From CAYVMD01 sp964452465 (lineage in GTDB: Bacteria; Armatimonadota; JACIXR01): DNA of 64,000 nt. Of the stretch, positions 1 through 9,431 are shown one piece after another; the stretch's first letter is position 1; each line of letters opens with the position of its first letter. The notes under the pieces are model-generated. The model saw only the letters and a list, made by a program, of their open reading frames with translations. It was not told the origin of the DNA and made no database searches. A program made the translations under genes and the position numbers. The stretch is taken from the NCBI GenBank assembly GCA_964452465.1, contig CAYVMD010000003.1:1-64000 (forward strand). The letters run 5' to 3'.

Positions 1-49
1 AGGTGGGAAAACCATCGGAGCAGGCGTAGTTACGGAAGTGATCGAGTGA
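1..49 (+). CDS. tuf: Elongation factor Tu, C-terminal end (partial)
   Basis: The first 49 bases encode the last 15 residues of EF-Tu, reading [15 protein letters not shown] and then TGA at 47-49. This matches the conserved C-terminus of domain 3 (GGRTVGAGVV in most bacteria). The gene starts outside the window. EF-Tu delivers aminoacyl-tRNA to the ribosome. tuf directly before rpsJ is the usual end of the str operon leading into the S10 operon; only one base separates its stop from the rpsJ ATG, so the two are probably co-transcribed and translationally coupled. Confidence 0.93.
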   Translation, partial: GGKTIGAGVVTEVIE

Positions 50-50
50 T

Positions 51-359
51 ATGCCGGGTGAAAGGATAAGGATAAAACTAAAAGGATACGATCATAGATT
101 GGTGGACGAATCCTCTCGTAGGATAGTGGAAACCGCAAAGGATACAGGAGCCAAGGTTGCGGGGCCGATTCCACTACCCACCAAGATACGCCGTTGGTGT
201 GTCATTCGTTCGCCCTTCATCGATAAAACCTCCATGGAGCATTTCGAGATAAGGATACACAAAAGGTTGATAGATATAATCGAACCATCTCCTAAAATAG
301 TCGATGCGTTAATGCAGTTGGAGCTCCCAAGCGGAGTGGACATCGAGATAACCCTCTAA
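51..359 (+). CDS. rpsJ: 30S ribosomal protein S10
   Basis: This 102-residue protein is full length for S10, which sits in the 30S head and doubles as the NusE antitermination factor. Recognisable features are the N-terminal strand [14 protein letters not shown], the loop GPIPLPTKI and the end of the family near [11 protein letters not shown]. The ATG follows the tuf stop by one base, with the ribosome-binding purines lying inside the tuf 3' end. It opens the S10 cluster; rplC follows after 11 nt. Confidence 0.97.
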   Translation: MPGERIRIKLKGYDHRLVDESSRRIVETAKDTGAKVAGPIPLPTKIRRWCVIRSPFIDKTSMEHFEIRIHKRLIDIIEPSPKIVDALMQLELPSGVDIEITL

Positions 360-370
360 AAGGTGAGAAT

Positions 371-1000
371 ATGAAAGGTATATTAGGCAGAAAAATAGGA
401 ATGACCCAGATCTTCGACGAAGAAGGAAATGTAGTGCCGGTTACGGTTATAGAGGCGGGACCTTGTGTCGTGGTCCAAAAGAGGACCAAGGAAAAGGATG
501 GTTATGAGGCAGTGCAGATAGGCTTCGGGGAGATAAAAGAGAAGCATCTCAACAAACCAATGGCAGGGCATTTCAAGTCTGCCAATGTCCCGCCGAGGAG
601 ATCCCTGCGGGAGATACGGGGTGAGTGGGATGTGGAGATAGGTAGTGAGATACGGGTGGACATCTTCTCGCCCAAGGAAATGGTAGATGTGACGGGGATT
701 TCCAAGGGGAAAGGATTTGCTGGGGTTATTAAAAGGTGGGGCTTCTCGGGAGGTCCAGCAAGCCACGGTTCGATGTCCCATAGGCGCCCTGCCTCGGCAG
801 GGGCTCAACAACCCCAAAGGGTTATAAAGGGGAAAAAGATGCCCGGGCATATGGGAGCGGAACAAGTTACCGTTCAGAATTTGGAGGTTGTGAAGGTGGA
901 CAAGGAGAAAAACCTCCTCTTCCTAAAAGGAGGAGTGCCAGGTCCTAAGGGCTCATTGGTTATAATCAAACAAGCAGTGAAAAGCGCGAAGGTGAGCTGA
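371..1000 (+). CDS. rplC: 50S ribosomal protein L3
   Basis: A 209-residue L3 beginning with the family signature [13 protein letters not shown]. The long central extension that reaches toward the peptidyl transferase centre is present ([23 protein letters not shown], near residues 110-135), followed by the MPGHMG turn. L3 is an early 50S assembly initiator. An AGGTGAG ribosome-binding site lies a few bases upstream of the ATG. rplD starts one base after the stop. Confidence 0.97.
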   Translation: MKGILGRKIGMTQIFDEEGNVVPVTVIEAGPCVVVQKRTKEKDGYEAVQIGFGEIKEKHLNKPMAGHFKSANVPPRRSLREIRGEWDVEIGSEIRVDIFSPKEMVDVTGISKGKGFAGVIKRWGFSGGPASHGSMSHRRPASAGAQQPQRVIKGKKMPGHMGAEQVTVQNLEVVKVDKEKNLLFLKGGVPGPKGSLVIIKQAVKSAKVS

Positions 1001-1001
1001 T

Positions 1002-1640
1002 ATGCCAACGGTAGAAGTCATCAACCAAAGAGGAGAGAAAGTCGAAGAAATGGTGCTAAGGCACTCCGTGTTTGCAGTGGAACCCAACATGCCCCTTATG
1101 CATCAGGCGGTGGTGTCTTATCTGGCGAACAGGAGGCAGGGGACCCATTCCACTAAAACCAGGGGTGAGGTGAGAGGTGGTGGGAGGAAGCCTTGGAGGC
1201 AAAAGGGGACGGGGAGAGCAAGACAGGGATCGATCAGGGCTCCCCACTGGGTTGGGGGAGGAGTGGTTTTTGGTCCTCGTCCTCGAGATTATTCCTTCTA
1301 TCTGTCTAAAGAAGAGAGAAGACAGGCGCTTTGTTCTGCCCTCTCGTCAAAATTGGCTTATAATGATATAATTATTTTGGATCAACTTTCCCTACCAGAG
1401 CCTAAAACGCGAGAAATGGAGAGAATTCTTACCTCCCTAGGAATTCAAGGAGAAAGGACGCTTTTGGTCTTGGATCAAGAGGACCCGGTGGTCCTCTTGG
1501 CTGCCCGTAACATTCCTTATCTCGAAGTGCGGCAGGCGAAGGATCTCTGCACATACGATGTGCTAGCTTGTGCTAAATTAGTGATGACCAAGCGGGCAGT
1601 AGAGGTAATACAAGAAAGGCTTGAGAGGGAACAAAGATGA
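1002..1640 (+). CDS. rplD: 50S ribosomal protein L4
   Basis: A 212-residue L4, a 50S protein whose extended loop lines the exit tunnel. The tunnel-loop signature is visible around residues 45-80 (TRGEVRGGGRKPWRQKGTGRAR, then the GGGVVFGP turn). In proteobacteria L4 represses the S10 operon; I see no matching leader here because the cluster continues directly from tuf. The 3' end overlaps rplW by 4 nt (ATGA). Confidence 0.96.
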   Translation: MPTVEVINQRGEKVEEMVLRHSVFAVEPNMPLMHQAVVSYLANRRQGTHSTKTRGEVRGGGRKPWRQKGTGRARQGSIRAPHWVGGGVVFGPRPRDYSFYLSKEERRQALCSALSSKLAYNDIIILDQLSLPEPKTREMERILTSLGIQGERTLLVLDQEDPVVLLAARNIPYLEVRQAKDLCTYDVLACAKLVMTKRAVEVIQERLEREQR

Positions 1641-1930
1641 GGGATCCACGAGATATCATAATAAGACCTCTTCTCACGGAGAAAACCTTGCGCCTTGCAA
1701 GGGAGGGGAAATATTCCTTCGAAGTAGCCACGGATGCTACCAAGAAGGAGATACAAACCGCCGTAGAAAGGCTTTTTAAAGTGAAAGTGGCAAAGGTAAA
1801 CACCATAAACATGAAAAGCAAGGTGAGAGTGGCATTCTGGGGCAGAAGGACGGTGGGCAAGACCAAAAAATGGAAGAAAGCAATTGTTACGGTTAAGGAA
1901 GGCAAAATAGACATCTTTGAAGGCTTATGA
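1637..1930 (+). CDS. rplW: 50S ribosomal protein L23
   Basis: A 97-residue L23, normal for the family. L23 sits at the tunnel exit and is the docking site for trigger factor and SRP. The N-terminus (RDIIIRPLLTEKT) and the VKVAKVNTINM strand with the following basic loop are diagnostic. The ATG overlaps the rplD stop as ATGA, indicating translational coupling; rplB follows after 15 nt. Confidence 0.96.
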   Translation: MRDPRDIIIRPLLTEKTLRLAREGKYSFEVATDATKKEIQTAVERLFKVKVAKVNTINMKSKVRVAFWGRRTVGKTKKWKKAIVTVKEGKIDIFEGL

Positions 1931-1945
1931 TAAGGAGCGAGGGAT

Positions 1946-2770
1946 ATGCCGGTTAAGAATGTAAAGCCAACCACACCTGGGAGAAGAAATGCTACCTTCC
2001 CAACCTTCGAGGAGATAACCAAGAAGGAGCCGGAGAAATCTCTCCTCCGTCCCCTGAAGAAAACCGGTGGGCGCAATAATCGAGGCGTCATAACGGTGAG
2101 ATTTAGGGGGGGAGGAGCGAAGCGCCGGTATCGAGTAATAGATTTCAAAAGGGACAAGGATGGTATACCTGCAAAAGTTGTATCAATAGAGTATGATCCT
2201 TGTCGCACCGCCTACATAGCTCTCCTCCAGTATGCGGATGGAGAGAAGCGCTACATTATCGCTCCCTTGGGGTTGAAAGTAGGGGACACAGTCCTTTCGG
2301 GTAGAGACGCACCCCAAAAGGTGGGGAACGCTCTACCTTTGAGGAACATTGCTACGGGTACTTTTGTCCATTGCATAGAAGTAGTGCCCGGGGGAGGAGC
2401 AAAGCTCGTTCGTTCTGCCGGCGCTTCCGCCCAAATAATGGCTAAGGAAGGGGATTATGCTCAGGTGAGGCTACCTTCGGGGGAAATAAGGCTGATTCAC
2501 TTGGATTGTAAGGCCACTATAGGGCAGGTTGGCAATGTGGATTGGGAAAATGTGCGACTTGGCAAAGCTGGGAGGAGTAGGCACCTTGGAAGACGTCCTC
2601 ATGTTAGGGGTTCTGCTATGACTCCCCGTGATCATCCCCACGGGGGTGGAGAAGGGAAAGCACCCATCGGAATGCCCCATCCCAAAACTCCTTGGGGTAA
2701 GCCCGCTAGGGGTGTCAAGACCCGTCGCAAAAAGGTTTCTGACAAATTCATAGTCCAAAGGAGGAAGTAA
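1946..2770 (+). CDS. rplB: 50S ribosomal protein L2
   Basis: A 274-residue L2, the most conserved large-subunit protein, needed for subunit association and peptidyl transferase function. The RNA-binding core motifs GGGAKRRYR and [15 protein letters not shown] are present, as is the C-terminal stretch with the conserved [16 protein letters not shown] turn (here [17 protein letters not shown]), which contains the functionally important histidine. It is preceded by a GGAGCGAGGG purine run and followed after one base by rpsS. Confidence 0.97.
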   Translation: MPVKNVKPTTPGRRNATFPTFEEITKKEPEKSLLRPLKKTGGRNNRGVITVRFRGGGAKRRYRVIDFKRDKDGIPAKVVSIEYDPCRTAYIALLQYADGEKRYIIAPLGLKVGDTVLSGRDAPQKVGNALPLRNIATGTFVHCIEVVPGGGAKLVRSAGASAQIMAKEGDYAQVRLPSGEIRLIHLDCKATIGQVGNVDWENVRLGKAGRSRHLGRRPHVRGSAMTPRDHPHGGGEGKAPIGMPHPKTPWGKPARGVKTRRKKVSDKFIVQRRK

Positions 2771-2771
2771 A

Positions 2772-3056
2772 GTGGGCAGAAGCAAGAAGAAAGGACCTTT
2801 TGTCGATGCTCACTTGTTGGAGAAGTTGCAGAAAACGGATAAAGATACGATAATCAGGACCTGGTCAAGAAGGTCTACGATTATACCCGCTATGGTAGGA
2901 CGCACTATCGCAGTGTATAACGGGAAACGCCACATCCCCATCTTCGTAACGGAAAAAATGGTGGGGCATAAATTGGGCGAGTTCGTTCCTACCCGCACCT
3001 TTAGGGGGCATGGAGAAACGAAGGAGAAGGAGGAAGAAAGGAGAAGGAGGGAGTAA
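2772..3056 (+). CDS. rpsS: 30S ribosomal protein S19
   Basis: A 94-residue S19 with a GTG start ([15 protein letters not shown]), the normal N-terminus after the initiator. The conserved core [19 protein letters not shown] and the [15 protein letters not shown] segment are intact. S19 binds 16S rRNA in the 30S head together with S13. The last 15 or so residues are a Lys/Glu/Arg-rich tail. The GTG lies one base after the rplB stop, and its ribosome-binding site (AAAGGAGG) is inside the rplB 3' end. Confidence 0.96.
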   Translation: MGRSKKKGPFVDAHLLEKLQKTDKDTIIRTWSRRSTIIPAMVGRTIAVYNGKRHIPIFVTEKMVGHKLGEFVPTRTFRGHGETKEKEEERRRRE

Positions 3057-3060
3057 AACT

Positions 3061-3393
3061 ATGGAGGCTAAGGCCATAGCAAGATATGTCCGATTGTCTC
3101 ATCTTAAAGGGCAAAGAATAGCCAACCTTGTTAAGGGGAAGCCCGTTAAACAGGCTGAAGCCATCCTTTCCCTCCTCCCTCACAAAGCAGGTCGGATAAT
3201 AAAGGATGTTCTCAAATCGGCGGTTGCCAATGCCCAAAATAATCACAATATGAACCCGGATAGGTTGGTGGTGAAGAATGTGCTGGTTGACCAGGGACCA
3301 ATGCTGAAGCGTATCCGTCCTCGTGCAATGGGGAGGGCTTACAGGATAAGGAAGAGGACGAGTCATATCACCGTGATTTTGGAGGAGGTATAA
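3061..3393 (+). CDS. rplV: 50S ribosomal protein L22
   Basis: A 110-residue L22. The chosen ATG gives the family N-terminus MEAKAIARYVRLSHLK and has a strong AAGGAGGGAG site 8-10 nt upstream. An in-frame ATG at 3010 would add 17 Arg/Lys-rich residues read over the rpsS tail and lacks a good site, so it was not used. The C-terminal beta-hairpin that lines the exit tunnel (LKRIRPRAMGRAYRIRKRTSH) is conserved. L22 mutations of this loop give macrolide resistance in other bacteria. Confidence 0.95.
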   Translation: MEAKAIARYVRLSHLKGQRIANLVKGKPVKQAEAILSLLPHKAGRIIKDVLKSAVANAQNNHNMNPDRLVVKNVLVDQGPMLKRIRPRAMGRAYRIRKRTSHITVILEEV

Positions 3394-3397
3394 AGTC

Positions 3398-4093
3398 ATG
3401 GGACAGAAAGTAAGCCCGATAGCCTTAAGATTGGGTATTATCAGGCAACCTGATTCCCGCTGGTTCGCCACGGGAAGAAAATACTCCGAGCTCTTGAAAG
3501 AGGATTACCTGATAAGGGAAATGATAAAGAAGCAATTGGGGAACGCGGGCATCAGTAGGGTAGTAATAGAGCGTGCCTCGGATATGGTGAATATTACTAT
3601 CCATACGAGCCGTCCTGGGGTGGTTATAGGAAGGGGAGGGAAAACGATAGAGGATTTGGTAAAAGCGGTAAGCCAAATGGTGCAGAAAGAAGTGAAGATA
3701 AATGTTGAAGAGGTGCGTTTTCCCGAGTTGGATGCACAACTGGTGGCGGAAAGCGTGGCCAGCCAGATAGAAAAGAGGGTGGCTTATAAGCGGGCGATGC
3801 GCCAAGCAGCAGCGAGGGCGATGAGAGTGGGGGCAAAAGGGATAAAAATCGAGTGCTCGGGTAGGTTGGCGGGAGCAGAGTTAGCAAGGGATGAAGCAGT
3901 TATGGAGGGGAAGCTTCCTCTTTCTACATTTTCGGCAGATATCGATTACGGATACGCAGTTGCCCTTACTAAATATGGCACCATTGGTGTGCAGGTATGG
4001 ATATATAGAGGAGAGGCTACTCCTGAAGAGAGACCAGAAGAAAGGGAGGTAGCAGTAGGATATGCCCCTACAGCCGAAACGGACGAAATATAG
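3398..4093 (+). CDS. rpsC: 30S ribosomal protein S3
   Basis: A 231-residue S3 beginning MGQKVSPIALRLG. It contains the KH type-2 domain with the GVVIGRGGKTIEDL signature near residue 75 and the C-terminal domain (GAKGIKIECSGRLAGAELAR). S3 lies at the mRNA entry channel and contributes to helicase activity. The acidic C-terminal tail (EERPEEREVAVGYAPTAE) is read over the first 32 nt of rplP in a different frame, an overlap longer than the usual 4 nt of this cluster. Confidence 0.97.
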   Translation: MGQKVSPIALRLGIIRQPDSRWFATGRKYSELLKEDYLIREMIKKQLGNAGISRVVIERASDMVNITIHTSRPGVVIGRGGKTIEDLVKAVSQMVQKEVKINVEEVRFPELDAQLVAESVASQIEKRVAYKRAMRQAAARAMRVGAKGIKIECSGRLAGAELARDEAVMEGKLPLSTFSADIDYGYAVALTKYGTIGVQVWIYRGEATPEERPEEREVAVGYAPTAETDEI

Positions 4094-4493
4094 AAAGCCC
4101 CACCTTGGTTGGTTGAAAGGAAAGGCTACCAAGGCAACCACCTTGGCATTTGGGGATTATGGGCTTCGTGCTCTCCAGACAGGTTGGATATCGGCGCGTG
4201 CGTTGGAGGCAGCAAGGGTGGCAATAACTCGCCATGTTCAAAAGGGAGGGCAGGTCTTTTTCCGCATCTTTCCTGACAGGGTTGTTACCAAAAAACCCGC
4301 GGAAACAAGAATGGGTGGTGGAAAAGGCTCGCCAGATGAATGGGTGGCACCAGTGAAAAGAGGAAGAATTGTGCTGGAAGTGAAAGGAATACCTCGAGAG
4401 GATGCCTTTGAAGCCCTAAGATTAGCATCTCATAAATTGCCTCTTAAGATGAAAATCGTGGAAAAAGACGAGAAAGGGGAGATGCCGGCGTGA
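4062..4493 (+). CDS. rplP: 50S ribosomal protein L16
   Basis: A 143-residue L16, which binds near the A-site tRNA elbow and the central protuberance. The start MPLQPKRTKYRKPHLGWLKG aligns with the MLxPKRxKYRK family start even though it lies 32 nt inside rpsC. Conserved elements include FGDYGLRALQTGWISARALEAAR and FPDRVVTKKPAETRMGGGKGSP. The 3' end overlaps rpmC by 4 nt (GTGA). Confidence 0.96.
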   Translation: MPLQPKRTKYRKPHLGWLKGKATKATTLAFGDYGLRALQTGWISARALEAARVAITRHVQKGGQVFFRIFPDRVVTKKPAETRMGGGKGSPDEWVAPVKRGRIVLEVKGIPREDAFEALRLASHKLPLKMKIVEKDEKGEMPA

Positions 4494-4684
4494 AGGCGGC
4501 AGAATTGAGGGAAAGAACGAACGAGGAATTGTTGCAGCTCTATAATGAGTTGAAGCAAGAGTTATTCAATCTCCGAATTCAAAGGGAAACAAAGCAACTT
4601 GCTAATCCAAGGAGGATGCGGTCAGTGAGGAAGGATATTGCGCGCATCCTCACACTGTTGCGGGAGAGGGGGATCAAGTTATAA
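4490..4684 (+). CDS. rpmC: 50S ribosomal protein L29
   Basis: A 64-residue two-helix L29 with GTG start. The signatures are the N-terminal [27 protein letters not shown] helix and the [15 protein letters not shown] helix. L29 sits beside L23 at the tunnel exit. The GTG overlaps the rplP stop, and rpsQ starts one base after its stop. Confidence 0.95.
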   Translation: MKAAELRERTNEELLQLYNELKQELFNLRIQRETKQLANPRRMRSVRKDIARILTLLRERGIKL

Positions 4685-4685
4685 A

Positions 4686-4955
4686 ATGCAAAAGCAAAGG
4701 AGAAAACGCAAAGTCTTCGTCGGCAAGGTAGTAAGTACCAAGATGGACAAAACCATCGTGGTAGAGGTCACCCGGTTAGTTCGCCATCCGGTTTATCCTA
4801 AAACCCTGCGCACCACTTCGCGGTTTAAAGCACATGATGAGAGGAATCTCGCTGAGGAAGGCGATTTGGTAGAGATCATGGAGACTCGCCCGCTTTCCAA
4901 GACCAAGCGTTGGAGATTAGTGAGGATACTTAACAAAAAGGAGGGCGAGGAATGA
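4686..4955 (+). CDS. rpsQ: 30S ribosomal protein S17
   Basis: An 89-residue S17 (OB fold) that binds 16S rRNA early in 30S assembly. The ATG at 4686 gives [24 protein letters not shown], matching the family start; a longer in-frame reading from 4638 would lie inside rpmC and was rejected. The conserved [12 protein letters not shown] and [28 protein letters not shown] segments are present. The stop overlaps the rplN start by 4 nt. Confidence 0.95.
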   Translation: MQKQRRKRKVFVGKVVSTKMDKTIVVEVTRLVRHPVYPKTLRTTSRFKAHDERNLAEEGDLVEIMETRPLSKTKRWRLVRILNKKEGEE

Positions 4956-5317
4956 TAAAGCCTTATACCCGTCTCGTCGTCGCCGATAACTCGGGTGCCA
5001 AGGTTATAGAGTGCATAAAAGTATTGAAGGGCAACGCTAAGTATGGCAGGGTAGGGGATGTTATAGTGGCAACCGTTAAAGATGCTATACCCTCTTCCCC
5101 CCTTCCCAAAGGCACCGTGGTAAAAGCTGTGATAGTGAGAACACGAGCTCCTATAAGACGTCCCGATGGCTCCTGGCTTCGCTTTGACGACAATGCAGCA
5201 GTTATAATAACCACCGATGGTGCACCAGTAGGTAGCAGGGTATTTGGACCAGTGGCGCGCGAACTACGCGATAAAGGCTTCACCAGGATAATCTCCCTCG
5301 CGCCGGAGGTGGTATAA
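4952..5317 (+). CDS. rplN: 50S ribosomal protein L14
   Basis: A 121-residue L14, an intersubunit-bridge protein and the target of RsfS silencing in other bacteria. Recognised by [20 protein letters not shown] near the N-terminus, [40 protein letters not shown] and [10 protein letters not shown]. Full length, tightly spaced (4-nt overlap upstream, 2-nt gap to rplX). Confidence 0.97.
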   Translation: MIKPYTRLVVADNSGAKVIECIKVLKGNAKYGRVGDVIVATVKDAIPSSPLPKGTVVKAVIVRTRAPIRRPDGSWLRFDDNAAVIITTDGAPVGSRVFGPVARELRDKGFTRIISLAPEVV

Positions 5318-5319
5318 CC

Positions 5320-5640
5320 GTGAAGATAAGGCTTAAAAAGGGCGACAGGGTAGAAGTGATAAGTGGGGTAGAGAAGGGGAAAAGAGCTCCTATAATAAAA
5401 GTTATACCGGAGAAGGGCAAGGTCGTGTTGGAGGGAGTGAAACTGGTGAAAAGGCACATGCGTCCCTCCCCCAAGATGCCCCAGGGAGGTATAATAGAGA
5501 AGCCTGCTCCCATAGATATATCCAATGTGAAGTTGGTGTGCCCTCGTTGCGACAGAACAACTAAGCCTAGGCTGGCTTTTATGAACGAGAAAAAAGTTAG
5601 GGTTTGCAGAAAGTGTGGTGAGTTAATTGACGAAGCCTAA
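5320..5640 (+). CDS. rplX: 50S ribosomal protein L24 (KOW domain plus zinc-ribbon-like tail)
   Basis: A 106-residue L24 with GTG start. The N-terminal KOW motif ([23 protein letters not shown]) and [23 protein letters not shown] are typical. The C-terminus carries two CxxC pairs ([11 protein letters not shown] near residue 70 and CRKCGE near residue 97), a zinc-ribbon-like arrangement known in many thermophile L24 proteins. L24 is one of two assembly initiators of the 50S subunit. Its last 14 nt overlap the proposed rplE start. Confidence 0.95.
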   Translation: MKIRLKKGDRVEVISGVEKGKRAPIIKVIPEKGKVVLEGVKLVKRHMRPSPKMPQGGIIEKPAPIDISNVKLVCPRCDRTTKPRLAFMNEKKVRVCRKCGELIDEA

Positions 5641-6217
5641 GAAATCCGAGACCGCTCAAACGGCAGTGAAGAGCATCCCACCCTTGAAAGAGAAGTACTT
5701 GAAGGAAGTAGTGCCACAGATGATGAAGATGTTCAATTACAAGAACATAATGCAAGTCCCTCGATTGGAAAAGGTAGTGCTCAACATGGGGGTAGGAGAG
5801 GCTACTCAGGATCCTAAGGCGATAGAATCCGCAGCGAGAGATTTGTCACTCATTGCTGGTCAAAAACCCCTTATACGCAGGGCGAGAAAATCTATCTCTG
5901 CCTTTAAGTTGCGCAAGGGGATGCCCGTCGGGGTGAAAGTGACTCTTCGAGGGGATAAAATGTGGTATTTCTTGGACAAGCTCTTCCATCAAGTGCTACC
6001 CAGGGTAAGGGATTTCAGAGGATTACACCAAAAGATGGACGGCCGGGGGAATTTCAATTTGGGGTTGGATGAGCATTCTATTTTCCCCGAGATAGACCTG
6101 GATAAAATAGATAAAATAAGGGGTTTGAACATCGCTATTGTAACCACCGCTGAAACCGATATGGAAGGAAAAACCCTGCTAAAACTCCTAGGTTGTCCAT
6201 TTAGGCAGGAGGCGTGA
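5627..6217 (+). CDS. rplE: 50S ribosomal protein L5
   Basis: A 196-residue L5, a 5S rRNA-binding protein of the central protuberance. The core matches well: [20 protein letters not shown], the [22 protein letters not shown] region, RDFRGL and [16 protein letters not shown]. The TTG at 5627 is chosen because GGTGAG lies 5-10 nt upstream; it gives a Lys-rich extension of about 15 residues before the conserved part. A GTG near 5666 is the alternative start. The stop overlaps the EF-G-like gene by 4 nt, whereas rpsN usually comes next. Confidence 0.94.
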   Translation: MTKPKKSETAQTAVKSIPPLKEKYLKEVVPQMMKMFNYKNIMQVPRLEKVVLNMGVGEATQDPKAIESAARDLSLIAGQKPLIRRARKSISAFKLRKGMPVGVKVTLRGDKMWYFLDKLFHQVLPRVRDFRGLHQKMDGRGNFNLGLDEHSIFPEIDLDKIDKIRGLNIAIVTTAETDMEGKTLLKLLGCPFRQEA

Positions 6218-8259
6218 GCACATTGGCGAAGGAATACACCCCTGACAAAATAAGGAATATTATTCTCCTTTCCCACGGCGGAGCTGGGAAAACATCCCTC
6301 GCGGAGGCGATGTTGTACACCGCTAAAACGATAACCCGCATGGGGAAGGTGGAGGATGGTAGTACTACTTTAGATCACGACATAGAAGCGATCCAACGCA
6401 AAACATCCGTCGTGCTTTCCCTCGCTTATCTCGATTGGAAGGGCACCAAGATCAACATAATAGATACCCCTGGATACACTGATTTCCAAGGAGAACTAGT
6501 GGGTGCAATAAGGGCAGCAGATGCAGCACTTCTCGTTGTTTGCGGGGTCTCGGGTGTAGAAGTAGGCACGGAGAACATGTGGCGTTTGATCAGAGAGAAC
6601 AACCTTCCTGTTATCGTAGTGATTAACAAACTGGATAGGGAAAATGCTGATTTCGCTAAGACCATATCTCAACTTCAGGAAGCCTTTGGCAAAGCAGTTG
6701 TGCCCATCCAATTGCCAAGGAGGAAAGGACAAAACCTGGAGGCTGTTGTAGATCTCATCGGGGAGCCTCAATTGGGAGAGGACGAATCTCTAAAAGATTC
6801 CCTCTTCGAGGCGCTCTCCGATGTTAGTGACGAATTTTTGGAAAAGTACCTCAATGGGGAGGAGATCAGCGCACAAGAGATAGTTGAAACTCTAAAAGCA
6901 GGAATAAAAGAAAGGAAGGTCTTCCCCGTAATGGCGGTTTCGGCCCTTTCCAATATAGGTGTGGATAAACTGCTAGACACGATCGTGGAATATCTGCCTT
7001 CACCTTTGGAAAGGGAAGATGTGTTTGGGCTAAAGACGGATGACGGGGCAAGGGTCCAAATAAAAGCTAGCGACGAGGAGCCTACCTGTGCCTTTGTTTT
7101 CAAAACCGTTGCTGATCCCTATGTAGGGAAACTTTCCTACATTAGGGTGTTCTCTGGTATGCTGACCAATGATTCCGTACTTATAAATTCAAACAAAAAT
7201 GAACAGCAGAAAATAGGGCAAATCTATCTCCTTCTCGGTAAGCAGCAGCAACCTGTAGGACGGGTGCATGCGGGGGACATTTGTGCTGTTCCTAAGTTAA
7301 CCGAGACCTCTACGGGAGACACCCTCTGTCATCCCGATCGCATCTTGACCTTTCCACCTCTTGAATACCCTGAACCAATATACCAGTTGGCGATAAAGCC
7401 GAAAAGTAGGGAGGATGAGGATAAATTATCCGCGGGGCTAAATCGACTTGCCGAGGAAGACCCTTCCTTCCGCTGGTGGCGGGATAACGAGATAAAGCAG
7501 ACGGTAATGGCTGGAATGGGAGACCTTCACTTGGAGGTTATGGTCAATCGACTGAAACGCAAATTTGGTGTGGATGTAGAGGTCTTTACGCCAAAAGTTC
7601 CCTATAAGGAAACCATAAAATCCACTGCAAGCGCACAAGGTAAATACAAGAGGCAGACCGGTGGGCACGGGCAGTATGGGGATGTGTGGATAACCATAGA
7701 ACCTCTCGAGCGAGGAGCGGGCTTCGAGTTCGTGAATAAGATCGTGGGTGGAGTCATCCCCCGGCAATATATCCCCTCCGTGGAGAAAGGGCTCCAAAAG
7801 GCATTGCAGGAAGGGATCCTTGCCGGATATCCAGTGGTGGATGTAAGGGTCACCCTCTACGATGGTTCCTATCACCCTGTTGATTCTTCTGATATAGCTT
7901 TTCAAATAGCCGCTTCCATGGCTTTTAAGAATGCTGCCCAGCAGGCGAACCCCACTCTCTTGGAACCCATAATGAATGTAACCGTTGTCGTTCCCAAGAA
8001 CTTTACCGGTGATGTAATAGGCGATTTAAACAGTAAGCGAGGAAGGATCCTGGGTATAGAATCGGAATCTCCCCTTCTTGATAGGGTATTAGCCCAGGTG
8101 CCCTTGGCGGAAATGTTAAAATTCGCCATCGACCTTCGCTCCATTACCGGGGGGCGAGGTTCCTTTTCCATGTCCTTTTCCCACTATGAGGAAGTTCCCC
8201 CTCATATCGCTCAACAAATTATAGAAAACGCAAAGAAAGAAAGAGAAAAGGAGGAGTAA
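6214..8259 (+). CDS. fusA2: EF-G-like GTPase paralogue (EF-G2 type), embedded in the spc operon
   Basis: A 681-residue translational GTPase with the domain order of EF-G: G domain (1-280), domain II, domain III, domain IV ([16 protein letters not shown] and [19 protein letters not shown]) and domain V ([14 protein letters not shown]). The P-loop is SHGGAGKTS (20-28) rather than GHVDAGKT, G4 is NKLD, and the G3 box reads DTPGY where canonical EF-G has DTPGH, so the catalytic histidine is absent. These are traits of the EF-G2 subgroup, some members of which support translocation while others have no settled role. It uses a GTG start overlapping rplE (GTGA) and abuts rpsN directly, so it is co-expressed with ribosomal proteins. 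The canonical fusA is presumably upstream of tuf, outside the window. Confidence 0.9.
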   Translation: MSTLAKEYTPDKIRNIILLSHGGAGKTSLAEAMLYTAKTITRMGKVEDGSTTLDHDIEAIQRKTSVVLSLAYLDWKGTKINIIDTPGYTDFQGELVGAIRAADAALLVVCGVSGVEVGTENMWRLIRENNLPVIVVINKLDRENADFAKTISQLQEAFGKAVVPIQLPRRKGQNLEAVVDLIGEPQLGEDESLKDSLFEALSDVSDEFLEKYLNGEEISAQEIVETLKAGIKERKVFPVMAVSALSNIGVDKLLDTIVEYLPSPLEREDVFGLKTDDGARVQIKASDEEPTCAFVFKTVADPYVGKLSYIRVFSGMLTNDSVLINSNKNEQQKIGQIYLLLGKQQQPVGRVHAGDICAVPKLTETSTGDTLCHPDRILTFPPLEYPEPIYQLAIKPKSREDEDKLSAGLNRLAEEDPSFRWWRDNEIKQTVMAGMGDLHLEVMVNRLKRKFGVDVEVFTPKVPYKETIKSTASAQGKYKRQTGGHGQYGDVWITIEPLERGAGFEFVNKIVGGVIPRQYIPSVEKGLQKALQEGILAGYPVVDVRVTLYDGSYHPVDSSDIAFQIAASMAFKNAAQQANPTLLEPIMNVTVVVPKNFTGDVIGDLNSKRGRILGIESESPLLDRVLAQVPLAEMLKFAIDLRSITGGRGSFSMSFSHYEEVPPHIAQQIIENAKKEREKEE

Positions 8260-8445
8260 ATGGCAAGAAAGGTAAAAATAGAAAGAAGCAAGTTACCACC
8301 CAAGTTTAAAACGAGGCAGAGGAATCGTTGCTTTCGTTGTGGTCGTCCTCGGGGCTATATCAGACATTTTGGATTGTGTCGGATATGCTTCCGAGAACTC
8401 GTTTATCAAGGACAGCTCCCAGGCGTGGTGAAATCCAGTTGGTAA
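8260..8445 (+). CDS. rpsN: 30S ribosomal protein S14, zinc-binding type
   Basis: A 61-residue short S14 that starts [19 protein letters not shown] and carries the zinc-binding pairs [10 protein letters not shown] and CRICFREL, the C+ (type Z) form typical of Gram-positives and many thermophiles. It ends [11 protein letters not shown] as usual. S14 helps assemble the 30S head. The ATG comes immediately after the EF-G-like stop with AAAAGGAGGAG upstream, so the inserted GTPase gene supplies its ribosome-binding site. Confidence 0.97.
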   Translation: MARKVKIERSKLPPKFKTRQRNRCFRCGRPRGYIRHFGLCRICFRELVYQGQLPGVVKSSW

Positions 8446-8459
8446 AGGAGGGTCTGAAT

Positions 8460-8855
8460 TTGCTGACCGATCCTATTGCTGATATGCTCACTCGGATAAG
8501 GAATGCGCTAAAGGCTAAGAAGCCCGATGTGCTGATACCTGCTTCCAAGATGAAATTGGAAATAGCGCGGATACTAAGAAAGGAAGGCTACATAAACGAC
8601 TTCCAATTCATAGATGATGGTAAGCAAGGCTTAATAAAGATTTTCCTGAAATATGCTCTCGATGGAGAGCCTGCTATAACCGGTCTTAAAAGGGTGAGCA
8701 AACCCGGCGGTAGGATATATGTATCAAAAGATAAGCTCCCTCGTGTCCTCAATGGTCTGGGTATCGCTATAGTTTCTACCCCTAAGGGAGTGCTAACCGA
8801 TAAAGAAGCACGACGCTTAGGGGTAGGTGGAGAAGTAGTTTGCTACATATGGTGA
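8460..8855 (+). CDS. rpsH: 30S ribosomal protein S8
   Basis: A 131-residue S8 with TTG start ([20 protein letters not shown]). The TTG is preceded by AAAGGAGGGT at the correct spacing, and longer readings in the same frame run through rpsN. The conserved C-terminus [33 protein letters not shown] is complete. S8 binds the central domain of 16S rRNA and, in enterobacteria, represses the spc operon. Confidence 0.95.
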   Translation: MLTDPIADMLTRIRNALKAKKPDVLIPASKMKLEIARILRKEGYINDFQFIDDGKQGLIKIFLKYALDGEPAITGLKRVSKPGGRIYVSKDKLPRVLNGLGIAIVSTPKGVLTDKEARRLGVGGEVVCYIW

Positions 8856-8864
8856 GGTGATAGC

Positions 8865-9431
8865 ATGTCGCGCATAGGTAGAAGACCCATCCCCGTTCCC
8901 CCGAATGTGCAAGTGGAGATAACCGACGATGAAATCAGGGTGAAAGGTCCCCTGGGAACCAACCAGTTGGATATTCATCCCTTTGTAAAAGTAGAAATGT
9001 CTAACGGTTTCATCGTAGTATCCCCCTTGGGGAATACTAAACAGCATAGAGCGCTTCACGGGCTTTACAGGGTATTGATTAATAACATGATAGAAGGGGT
9101 TACAAAGGGCTTTGAGAAAGTATTAGAGATAGTAGGAGTAGGCTATAGGGCTTCCATGGAGGGAGAGAAACTCGTACTCAATATAGGTTATTCTCATCCC
9201 GTAGTCGTTTCTCCCAAACCGGGTGTTTCTTTCAGCGTTTCTCAGCATCCCTCTACTCGTAACTGGTTGATAAGTGTTAAAGGAATAGACAAACAAGTTG
9301 TGGGGCAGCAGGCAGCGGAAATAAGGGCGCTAAGGCCTCCTGACTCCTACCATGGTAAAGGGATAAGATATTTGGGAGAAATTGTCCATCTCAAGCCTGG
9401 TAAAGCAGCGAAGGTCGGAGGTGCAAGATGA
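8865..9431 (+). CDS. rplF: 50S ribosomal protein L6
   Basis: A 188-residue L6 with two similar alpha/beta domains. Landmarks are [15 protein letters not shown], the [20 protein letters not shown] helix, [11 protein letters not shown] and the C-terminal signature [17 protein letters not shown]6 stabilises the sarcin-ricin loop and the factor-binding site. The AGGTGATAGC site precedes the ATG, and the stop overlaps rplR by 4 nt. Confidence 0.97.
   Translation: MSRIGRRPIPVPPNVQVEITDDEIRVKGPLGTNQLDIHPFVKVEMSNGFIVVSPLGNTKQHRALHGLYRVLINNMIEGVTKGFEKVLEIVGVGYRASMEGEKLVLNIGYSHPVVVSPKPGVSFSVSQHPSTRNWLISVKGIDKQVVGQQAAEIRALRPPDSYHGKGIRYLGEIVHLKPGKAAKVGGAR

Noticed and set aside
3010..3060. Upstream in-frame ATG for rplV adding 17 basic residues
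   Set aside because: L22 proteins begin at the 3061 ATG equivalent, which has the better ribosome-binding site; the extra residues are rpsS read in another frame.
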